Shown piece by piece: positions 6,153 to 11,368 of a stretch of 11,368 bases of DNA (positions are counted from its first letter, which is position 1; every line of letters starts with the position of its first letter). The stretch covers positions 1 through 11,368 of the forward strand of contig CAYYWP010000159.1 in assembly GCA_964475125.1 (NCBI GenBank). The letters run 5' to 3'. A model generated the notes under the pieces. It saw nothing but the letters and a program-made list of their open reading frames with translations, searched no databases and was not told the origin of the DNA. Source of the DNA: CAYYWP01 sp964475125. Its GTDB lineage: Bacteria > Desulfobacterota > Binatia > HRBIN30 > CADEER01. The translations under genes and the position numbers were made by a program.

Positions 6153-6734
6153 TCACCGCAGCAGGGATGCCACGTCGCGCCATAGCTTGTCGAAGGATCG
6201 GGCTCGTCTCCCTTCCGCCAGATCCATCCGAGAGGCCAGCGCCGGTTGATCAAGCGTTTCGCGGTATGAGCGACCCGGACCCATGTGGGCGCTCAGCCAC
6301 CCTTTGGGATCGTTCATCTGTTCCGGGTAGGCAGGCGCGGCCAAACCTGGCGGGAGCCCCCGCTCGCCCGCGATCGACGCCGCGGCGGCGACGAACCAGG
6401 ACTCGAATTCGCGCTTCGCCAGCACGACTCGGATGGTCCGGTCACGTCGAGCAGCCGTCGCCCTGCGGAGGATCTGCTCCGCCAGATCCTTCGGGCAATC
6501 CCGATCGGCATCGAGCAGAACCAAGATGCCGCCATCTCGCCCGCTCTGCCGAGCCGCCAGCTCCACCGTGCGCTCGAGCTCGCCGACTTTGAGCAGCCGC
6601 TGCCGGCCGACGCGGATGGGCCGCGGAACATCGAGGACCTCGCCGCGACCCGATTCCTCGGCAATTCGGCGCAGAAGGACGGGGACGGCCTCGACCTCAC
6701 CATGCCCCTCCACGATCGCGACGATACACACCAC
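6153..6734 (-). CDS. DUF4276 family protein, TOPRIM-like, partner of the AAA ATPase
   Basis: The 193-residue product belongs to the DUF4276 family. IVEGHGEVEAVPVLL (7-21) places E9 as the TOPRIM motif I Glu. GILVLLDADRDCP (69-81) supplies the Asp-x-Asp-x-Asp (D75, D77, D79) expected to bind metal, and KREFESWFVA (107-116) resembles the FExW[FL] motif of RloB/DUF4435-type proteins. These features suggest a metal-dependent nuclease or phosphotransfer centre, inferred and not shown for this protein. The start is GTG at 6734, 3 nt after the ATPase stop (TGAgccGTG), so the two are surely co-translated. ATPase plus TOPRIM-like partner is the architecture of OLD (fused) and PARIS (two genes), so an antiphage role is plausible. 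Family call is strong; function is inference. Confidence 0.85.
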   Translation of the reverse strand: MVCIVAIVEGHGEVEAVPVLLRRIAEESGRGEVLDVPRPIRVGRQRLLKVGELERTVELAARQSGRDGGILVLLDADRDCPKDLAEQILRRATAARRDRTIRVVLAKREFESWFVAAAASIAGERGLPPGLAAPAYPEQMNDPKGWLSAHMGPGRSYRETLDQPALASRMDLAEGRRARSFDKLWRDVASLLR

Positions 6735-6737
6735 GGC

Positions 6738-7952
6738 TCAAGGCTCAGGCTCGAACAGCTCGAGCTGCACGGGCCGAGACAGAGTCGGGTCCGGCCGGAG
6801 CTGATTCATCCGCAGTAGCTCACCGGCGGTGTAGAGGTGCTCCCGCAAGATCGATCGCCCGACGTCGTCGAGCGGCCCGATGTGCGTCTCGCCATACTCG
6901 GATACCACGGCCAGAATTGCCTCGTCGGGAATTGCCTCGTTGTCGAGCAGATCGGGGCTGTGGCTAGTCACCAGCACCTGCACGCGCTCGCTCGCATCGC
7001 GCAGGGCATCGATGAGGAACCCGGCGGCGGCCGGATGCAGCGCGATCTCGGGCTCCTCGATTCCGACCAGGCGGTGGCTGCGCGCACCGTTGCTGCTCGA
7101 CTGAAAGAGCGAGACGAGCACGCCAAGCGCGCGCAGCGTACCGTCAGACATGTTGCTGGCGAGAAACCGCCACGGATACTGCGCGCCCCGCACATCCTGC
7201 CGGAACTCCAGTGTTTCCTTCGGGCCAACGGCCTTGAAATCGACACCCGCGATCCCGGGGACGACCTTGGCGAGATACTCCTCAATGCGCGACTTCAGAT
7301 CCGGGGTGCGCCCACTGAGGTTCGAGAAAACGCTTGCCAGGTTGCTGCCATCTCGCTTCAGCAGATCGCCCGGATCGGGGGGCTGGAGCTCGCGGATCTG
7401 ATCTGGATTGAGGTTGTAGAAGCCCATGTTCGCCAGAGCCTCATAGAGCGGCCGAAACGCCGCGACGCCCGACACGTGCACGAGGTAGAGGCGGTCACTG
7501 GCCGCTGCCGGCGCGGGCGACAACGTCGTCTTCACGACGCTGCCGTTCTCGACGTGGTAGGAATCGATCCCACCCATCGATCCTCGCGCAACCACTCGGC
7601 ACTCCTCGCGTTGGATGATGTACCCCCCGCGCTTCTGCGCTCCCACCTCGAACGCATAGACGCCGGTCGACTCGGGCAAGCTGAACTCCAGCCGAATACC
7701 AAAGTGATTCGGATGACCGCCCGACCGCCGGCGCACCTCCTGGATACCCCCGCGGTCGCGTAACGCGTGATCGAGCGAGAAGCGGAGCGCGTCAGCGACG
7801 AAGCGCAACGCGTCGAGAAAGTTGCTCTTACCAGACCCGTTCGGCCCGATCAGAAACGAGAGCTGCGCCGGCCGAACGTCACACGCACCGATACTCTTGT
7901 AGTTGCGCAACGCGATCCGCGTCAGCAGCCTACCGTCAGTCCCCTCGCTCAT
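6738..7952 (-). CDS. AAA_21/RecF-like ATPase of a candidate defence pair
   Basis: The 404-residue product is an SMC/RecF/OLD-type ABC ATPase. LTRIALRNYKSIG (10-22) is the typical first strand, and GPNGSGKS (36-43) is Walker A. NMSDGTLR (267-274) is the ABC signature, LVGIEEPEIALHP (295-307) is Walker B, and TSHSPDLL (329-336) is the switch His. All catalytic elements are intact. The region between Walker A and the signature (about 45-260) has no coiled coil as in SMC/RecN and is probably the family-specific insert. The C-terminus lacks the fused TOPRIM domain of OLD proteins; the next gene supplies a TOPRIM-like protein instead. The start (ATG 7952) lies 12 nt after the stop of a broken darG, so it may be transcribed from the old darTG promoter. 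Housekeeping functions are less likely in this setting. Confidence 0.9.
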   Translation of the reverse strand: MSEGTDGRLLTRIALRNYKSIGACDVRPAQLSFLIGPNGSGKSNFLDALRFVADALRFSLDHALRDRGGIQEVRRRSGGHPNHFGIRLEFSLPESTGVYAFEVGAQKRGGYIIQREECRVVARGSMGGIDSYHVENGSVVKTTLSPAPAAASDRLYLVHVSGVAAFRPLYEALANMGFYNLNPDQIRELQPPDPGDLLKRDGSNLASVFSNLSGRTPDLKSRIEEYLAKVVPGIAGVDFKAVGPKETLEFRQDVRGAQYPWRFLASNMSDGTLRALGVLVSLFQSSSNGARSHRLVGIEEPEIALHPAAAGFLIDALRDASERVQVLVTSHSPDLLDNEAIPDEAILAVVSEYGETHIGPLDDVGRSILREHLYTAGELLRMNQLRPDPTLSRPVQLELFEPEP

Positions 7953-7964
7953 CGCGCATACCCC

Positions 7965-8368
7965 TCACGTGCTGCCCGTGGCAAGTAGCTCGAGACCGAA
8001 AGGTGATTCAAACCCGTCCACCAACTGTGCAACACGCTCGAAACGAGCGAGCGTCCGCGGGGTGTCGTCGAGAGTGCGCTGCGAGTCCTCCACCGAACCA
8101 GGTAGCAGCTCCAATGGAGTAACCGGCGCATCGCCCTCACGGTAGCCGGGTAGGTAGTAGTCCTCGCTGGCGCGCAACACGTGGCGGAGGTTCTCTGCAT
8201 AAGGACCGTGGAGGCCCTTGACGATTCGCAGCTTTTTTGACTCGCCCGCTTCCTGCATGAAGTACATGAGCTTGCCATGCCGCGTCCCACGTATCCGACG
8301 CAGTTGAGCGTGTTCACCAACGCACCGGCTTTCTCCGCCAGAATGTCGCCCGTCGTGTACACGATCAT
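7965..8368 (-). pseudogene. darG: Broken darG antitoxin gene (internal deletion and frameshift)
   Basis: The 5' part (8368 to about 8273) encodes MIVYTTGDILAEKAGALVNT and onward to VGRGMA, the first 32 residues of a DarG macrodomain with its conserved ALVNTxNxVGxxGxG loop. It then joins, out of frame, to a part beginning KLMYFMQEAGE (about 8273 to 7965). The latter continues with IVKGLHGPYAENLRHVL, PLELLPGSVE and GFESPFGLELLAT, which match the C-terminal domain of DarG. The bulk of the macrodomain and the linker are deleted, and the end (LATGST, stop) is also truncated relative to the family. DarG removes ADP-ribose from DNA and neutralises DarT; this copy can do neither. Recognition is from family motifs in memory, not from a search. 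Confidence 0.72.
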
Positions 8369-8387
8369 GCTCACGCCCTCGCCTGCA

Positions 8388-8594
8388 TCAATAGTACCAA
8401 TCCAGCCGGACCTCTACACGGGGCCGATGCGAGGCAGCCGCGATCGCGGTCGTCACTCTCACAGCCATGGCGGCGGATCGCATACCGACCCGCCGCACGA
8501 GGTCGGGTGGAAACCTCCGGATGATTCTGCCTGTAGGTGACGTACAGCATTGCCCGACCTGGGGGCAGAAGTAGACTGGGACGCAGTCGCCGAC
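8388..8594 (-). pseudogene. darT: Fragments of darT toxin gene (DUF4433)
   Basis: Read from 8594 downwards, VGDCVPVYFCP resembles the V-x-D-Y-V-P-F-Y-F-x-P-R-S motif of DarT. It continues in another frame with MLYVTYRQNHPEV, matching the following SxMLYxIxxxNHPEL. A final stretch, VEVRLDWYY then stop, looks like the usual DarT end. Between these, the ADP-ribosyltransferase core is missing and at least one frameshift is present. The fragment ends 19 nt before the darG remnant's start, the usual darT-darG order. The toxin must be inactive. Identification rests on short motifs plus adjacency. Confidence 0.55.
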
Positions 8595-8599
8595 CTTGT

Positions 8600-8686
8600 T
8601 CGGGTCGATGAAGACGACCCGCGCCAAGCTCGACGGTCGCCTCGTCGAAGAGTTTGAAATTCCGGATCGTCAGCTTGGTCAACATC
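8600..8686 (-). pseudogene. N-terminal fragment of a second AAA ATPase
   Basis: From an ATG at 8686 the minus strand encodes MLTKLTIRNFKLFDEATVEL. After a one-base frame change it continues RVVFIDPN, where intact relatives have VVFIGPNxSGK (Walker A). It then runs into the darT fragment, so only about 30 residues remain. The LTIRNFKxF opening is standard for RecF/OLD-type ATPases. It is not a copy of the ATPase at 6738-7952, whose opening differs (LTRIALRNYKSI). It may be what is left of another defence system. Confidence 0.5.
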
Positions 8687-8762
8687 ACTTGCCCTGGGTG
8701 CCGACGAGAGACGCTTCCGGCTGCTGCCCGTGTGGCCCGTGCGATCCGTGCAACCTCTCTTT

Positions 8763-9146
8763 TCACCCCTCGCGCCGCTCGGCGATCAGCTCGATCACGT
8801 GGCCATCGGGATCTTTGATCCACATCTGGCCGATCTCGGGGCTGGTCTCGAAGACGTCGAGGCCGCGGCTCTTCACGAACGCCAGGGTCTCGGCGTAGTC
8901 GCGCACGCCGAACGCGGCGTGGCGGCCCATCGGGTTGATGCCGTGCGGCGGCTGGCCGACGTCGTCGCCGGGCGACACCTGGATCAGGTGCACCTCGCAG
9001 GGGCCGGCCTGATACCACGCGCCCGGGAAGGGAAAGTTGGGGCGCGGGATCGGCTGTAAGCCGAGGACGCCTTCGTAGAACGCGCGCGACCGCGCCAGGT
9101 CGCTGACCGGGAAGGACATGTGGTGGGCGCTGACGTGCAGGCTCAT
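8763..9146 (-). CDS. VOC-superfamily (glyoxalase-fold) protein
   Basis: The 127-residue product has two beta-alpha-beta-beta-beta modules of the vicinal oxygen chelate fold. HHMSFPVSDLARSRAFYEGV near the start and GLQPIPRPNFPFPGAWYQAG next form module one; RHAAFGVRDYAETLAFVKSRG and IKDPDGHVIELIAERREG form module two. Probable metal ligands are a His of HHMSF, the His of VHLIQV, the His of GRHAAF and the Glu of HVIELIAE. Family members include glyoxalase I, fosfomycin-resistance enzymes and dioxygenases; no signature singles one out. The ATG at 9146 is preceded by GGAGG at 7 nt spacing, making the start secure and excluding the longer upstream frame. It is flanked by unrelated genes on the same strand and is probably its own transcription unit. 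Substrate unknown. Confidence 0.88.
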   Translation of the reverse strand: MSLHVSAHHMSFPVSDLARSRAFYEGVLGLQPIPRPNFPFPGAWYQAGPCEVHLIQVSPGDDVGQPPHGINPMGRHAAFGVRDYAETLAFVKSRGLDVFETSPEIGQMWIKDPDGHVIELIAERREG

Positions 9147-9241
9147 CGGCTCGCCTCCCTGAGTGGAGCCACCATAGCAGGTGACGAGGAGCCGGAGGAG
9201 CTGAAGTTGGCGTCGCCTGACGTTCGCTCGGAATAGGCCGC

Positions 9242-9261
9242 GCTCATCCTTCGACCGGCTC
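9242..9261 (+). repeat. Degenerate REP-like palindrome half
   Basis: Gctcatccttcgaccggctc resembles the left half of the palindromes at 912-940 and 10797-10815, but the right arm is replaced by another catccttcg. It lies between the VOC gene and the phosphatase-superfamily gene. Confidence 0.45.
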
Positions 9262-9270
9262 ATCCTTCGT

Positions 9271-9287
9271 CAGGCCCAGGAGGCCTG
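9271..9287 (-). terminator. GC-rich hairpin after the phosphatase-superfamily gene
   Basis: Caggcc-cagga-ggcctg is a perfect 6-bp stem with a 5-nt loop, 15 bp beyond the stop of the minus-strand gene ending at 9302. No U-tract follows, so it is at best a weak or factor-dependent terminator. Confidence 0.3.
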
Positions 9288-9301
9288 TGTGCAAAGCGTT
9301 G

Positions 9302-10807
9302 CTACGGCTGGTAACCGAGGGCGCGCAGGCGCTCGCGGGTCGGGTCGTCGAGCGGCACCGTGGCGGGGATCGGCTGGGCGCGCGGCGCGAGAGCCGCCAG
9401 TTGCCGCGCCAGGGCGGCGCTGAGAGCGCCCTTCGCAGCCGCGTCGGTGGCGGGATCCGGGGTGCGTTCCCGCGGGTCGGTCGCCAAGTCGAAGAGCTGT
9501 GGCGCGGCATCGGGGTTGGGGCTGCGCAGGAGCTTGAGCGAATCGTGCACCAGAGCGGCGTCATGGGCGCGCATGTCGAACGGCGCACCAGTCGGCTCCA
9601 GCTCGCAGAGGACGTCCGCCGCAGCGCTCGCCGAGCGCCAGCGGTCGAGCAGACCGCGGCCCAGCAGCGGCAGCAGCGAGCGCCCCTCGAAGCGCGGCTC
9701 GGTTTCGGCGCCGATCAGCGCCAGCAGCGTCGGCGCCACGTCGACGAGCGACACCGGCTGCTCGACCACGCCCGGCGGCACGCCCGGGGCGATGATCAGC
9801 AGCGGCACGCGCACGCCCTCCTCGAACAGCGTCAGCCCATGGCCGTGCAGGCCGTGCTCGCCGAACTCCTCGCCGTGATCGGCGGTGATGACGATGATCG
9901 CCTCATCCAAGTTGATCCGCTGACCGAGCTCGGCGAACAGCGCCCGCAGCTCCGCATCGAGCGCCGCCACCTCGCCTTCGTACAGCGACGCGAGCAGGAC
10001 CGACTCCTCGGCCGTGATGTCCGACAGCGCGCCGCCGAGCAGCTTGCGATTGGCCGCCTCGGCGGCGGCGCTGTCGGGCGCCGGCGCCGCGGCGCGGCGA
10101 AAGGACGGCGGCGGCCGATACGGCGCGTGTGGCTCCATGTGCTGGTAGTAGAGCAGACGTGGCCGCCGCGGCGCGGCGGCTCGCCGCTCGTCGAGCCAGG
10201 CGAGACTGTCGGCGCGCAGCACCTCGCCGCCGACCTTGGCCGTTCCCTCCTGCCACGGTACAAATACGCGCCAATCGGCGAATCCCTGGCCGAAGCCGAG
10301 CGCGGCGCTGAGGCGGAAGTTGGCGCTGAAGCCGGCCGACTCGTACCCGCGGCTGGCGAGCACTTCGGCAAGGGTAACTTCGTCATCGGCCAGCTTGGAT
10401 TGATAGGTCGTGACGCGGTGCTGGCTGGGGAAGCGCGAGGTGAACAGCGAGGCGATGGAGGGTGAGGTCCAGGAGCTCGGCGCGTAGGCGTTGGCGAAGC
10501 GCACGCCGCGCCCGGCGAGTTGGTCGAGAAACGGCGTCAGCCCACGGCGATCGCCGTAACTGCCGAGATGATCGGCGCGCAGGGTGTCGACGGCGATGAG
10601 CACGATCGGCGGCGGATCGCTGGCACGCTCTCGGCAGGCGAACGCGAGCAGTCCGACGGCAGCGACGGCAAGGGCGAGACCTCCGAACAGCCGGTTGAAA
10701 AACGTGTTCCTCCCACCCTTCGACGGGCTCAGGGCATGCCCTGAGCTCAGTCGAGGGGTGAGCGGAACACGTTGCGGCACAAGCACTTCCGGCTCATCCT
10801 TCGACAA
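9302..10807 (-). CDS. Alkaline-phosphatase-superfamily 'sulfatase' with Thr nucleophile site
   Basis: The frame encodes up to 501 residues. IVLIAVDTLRADHLGSYG (68-85) contains the first metal Asp (D74). SSWTSPSIASLFTSRFPSQH (111-130) is the nucleophile loop, and VITADHGEEFGEHGLHGHG (306-324) carries the second metal site. ERLRALGY at the end is the common closing motif of bacterial sulfatase-like proteins, so the C-terminus is complete. The C/S-x-P-x-R signature of formylglycine sulfatases is replaced by T114-S-P-S-I. This favours a phosphodiesterase or phospholipid-headgroup transferase (Thr nucleophile, as in LTA synthase) over a true sulfatase. LFGGLALAVAAVGLLAFAC (40-58) is a hydrophobic segment ending at C58, compatible with a lipoprotein or single-pass anchor. 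No ATG exists upstream of it: candidates are TTG at 10807 and GTG at 10780, the latter preceded by ggaag at 5 nt. Residues about 16-31 are encoded by REP DNA. Confidence 0.85.
   Translation of the reverse strand: MSKDEPEVLVPQRVPLTPRLSSGHALSPSKGGRNTFFNRLFGGLALAVAAVGLLAFACRERASDPPPIVLIAVDTLRADHLGSYGDRRGLTPFLDQLAGRGVRFANAYAPSSWTSPSIASLFTSRFPSQHRVTTYQSKLADDEVTLAEVLASRGYESAGFSANFRLSAALGFGQGFADWRVFVPWQEGTAKVGGEVLRADSLAWLDERRAAAPRRPRLLYYQHMEPHAPYRPPPSFRRAAAPAPDSAAAEAANRKLLGGALSDITAEESVLLASLYEGEVAALDAELRALFAELGQRINLDEAIIVITADHGEEFGEHGLHGHGLTLFEEGVRVPLLIIAPGVPPGVVEQPVSLVDVAPTLLALIGAETEPRFEGRSLLPLLGRGLLDRWRSASAAADVLCELEPTGAPFDMRAHDAALVHDSLKLLRSPNPDAAPQLFDLATDPRERTPDPATDAAAKGALSAALARQLAALAPRAQPIPATVPLDDPTRERLRALGYQP
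10701..10773. repeat. 73-bp near-perfect inverted repeat made of two head-to-head REPs
   Basis: The outer arms aacgtgttcc (10701-10710) and ggaacacgtt (10764-10773) are exact complements. Inside, a forward palindrome (10715-10734) and a reverse one (10739-10763) face each other, and the centre agggcatgccct is itself palindromic. The roughly 45-nt spacer seen in the 102-197 and 912-1011 pairs is absent. The whole can fold into one long hairpin or cruciform. It lies inside the 5' part of the phosphatase-superfamily reading frame. Confidence 0.85.
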
Positions 10808-10840
10808 GCTCAGGACAGGCCCTCAACCAGTCGAGCCATC
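10797..10840 (+). repeat. Diverged REP-like pair
   Basis: A forward half (10797-10815, tccttcgacaagctcagga) is followed 4 nt later by a degraded reverse half (10820-10840). It belongs to the same palindrome family but has lost much of its symmetry. The TTG start of the phosphatase-superfamily frame lies within it. Confidence 0.6.
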
Positions 10841-11053
10841 AGCGGGGGGATGCCGAGGGGCCCGATGAGCGAATCCCAGCCTTTCCGCTGCCCCAGCTGA
10901 TCGCGCTGGTACCAGTGCACTGCGCTCGACTGTGCCAACCGGGCGCGGATGGCGCAAGGACGAAACCTGCGGCCATTTTTCTTCCACGGCTCAGCAGTCT
11001 CTTGCCAACCGGCGCGATGGTGGTAGACGCTGATCGAGTTCTCGCCGACTGCG

Positions 11054-11368
11054 ATGGTCGCCACCGACGCCACGTTCGTCTCGCGTTCGTCGAAAGTGCT
11101 GCCCGCCGACGTGGTGATCGTCGTGCTCAATTGGCGGCGCGCCGACGACACCGTCGCCTGCCTGGAGAGTCTGGCGGCGGCCGACCTGGGCGGTGCCCGC
11201 GTCCTGGTCGTCGACAACGGCTCGGGCGACGACTCGCTCGACCACGTGCGCGCGCGCTTCCCGCCGCAGTGGACGCTGGCGCTGCCCGAGAACCGCGGCT
11301 ACGCCGGCGGCAACAACGCCGGCATCCGCGCCGCGCTCGACGCCGGCGCGCGCGCCGTGTTGCTGCGC
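11054..11368 (+). CDS. Family 2 glycosyltransferase, N-terminal part (runs off window)
   Basis: The visible 105 codons encode the start of a GT2 enzyme of the rhamnosyltransferase (WbbL/RfbF) type, which extends polysaccharide chains. DVVIVVLNWRRADDTVACLE is the first strand and helix, LVVDNGSGDDS is the nucleotide-binding VDN-x-S motif, and ENRGYAGGNNAGIRAAL is the hallmark N-x-G-[FY]-[AG]-x-G-x-N-x-G motif of this branch. The ATG at 11054 is the first in frame after a stop at 11024; it lacks a clear ribosome binding site, and GTG at 11096 is an alternative. The gene is transcribed away from the phosphatase-superfamily gene, and both may act on the same surface glycan. The DxD motif and C-terminus are outside the window. 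Confidence 0.85.
   Translation, partial: MVATDATFVSRSSKVLPADVVIVVLNWRRADDTVACLESLAAADLGGARVLVVDNGSGDDSLDHVRARFPPQWTLALPENRGYAGGNNAGIRAALDAGARAVLLR

Noticed and set aside
5822..6253. Minus-strand reading frame of 143 codons beside the insertion sequence
   Set aside because: No recognisable motif, overlaps the insertion-sequence end and the DUF4276 gene in another frame, no clear ribosome binding site.
6837..7763. Plus-strand reading frame of 308 codons opposite the AAA ATPase
   Set aside because: It is antisense to an ATPase with all catalytic motifs intact and shows no domain of its own.
9287..10465. Plus-strand reading frame of 392 codons opposite the sulfatase-like gene
   Set aside because: Arg/Gln-rich antisense shadow of a gene with clear metal and C-terminal motifs.
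10810..11217. Minus-strand reading frame of 135 codons
   Set aside because: Its first part is antisense to the clear glycosyltransferase at 11054-11368 and its last part is REP DNA; the middle has no recognised similarity.

Overview
The window is GC-rich bacterial DNA with compact genes, ATGA-type stop/start overlaps and many copies of a short palindrome (core ccttcgacgggctcaggg and its complement). Gene content fits a soil or groundwater bacterium of the Desulfobacterota, Binatota or Myxococcota kind. That placement is inference, because no rRNA or ribosomal protein gene is present. No tRNA, rRNA or CRISPR array was seen.

Layout. (1) 1-1011: a block of REP-like palindromes around one small GIY-YIG nuclease gene (627-938, +). 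The block holds an exact 207-bp direct duplication, a 67-bp remnant of the nuclease gene's 3' end, and a position where the same junction holds a single palindrome and no gene. (2) 1070-4270 (+): a tight four-gene operon, one Alg5/DPM1-like family 2 glycosyltransferase followed by three different SAM methyltransferases, each overlapping the next by 4 bp; it probably makes and O-methylates a lipid-linked or surface glycan. (3) 4329-4517 (-): the last 62 codons of an SGNH/GDSL hydrolase, cut off by an IS256-family element (4518-5868) whose transposase has an in-frame amber codon. No target duplication is visible and the other half of the hydrolase is not across the element. (4) 5869-6152: no gene recognised. 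(5) 6153-7952 (-): an intact two-gene unit, an AAA_21/RecF-like ATPase and a DUF4276 TOPRIM-like protein, resembling two-component antiphage systems built like OLD/PARIS. (6) 7965-8686 (-): a gene graveyard directly upstream, with an internally deleted, frameshifted darG, pieces of darT, and the first codons of another AAA ATPase. (7) 8763-9146 (-): a VOC/glyoxalase-fold protein. (8) 9302-10807 (-): an alkaline-phosphatase-superfamily 'sulfatase' with Thr where FGly sulfatases have Cys/Ser, whose 5' end lies in a REP cruciform. (9) 11054-11368 (+): the start of a second family 2 glycosyltransferase running off the window.

Taken together this is a surface-glycan region invaded by mobile and defence DNA. 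The most interesting signal is the palindrome/GIY-YIG arrangement, which shows one junction in three states (gene present, gene remnant, gene absent) and suggests that the nuclease gene and the palindromes form a unit. The AAA-DUF4276 pair beside a dead DarTG is the second point of interest.
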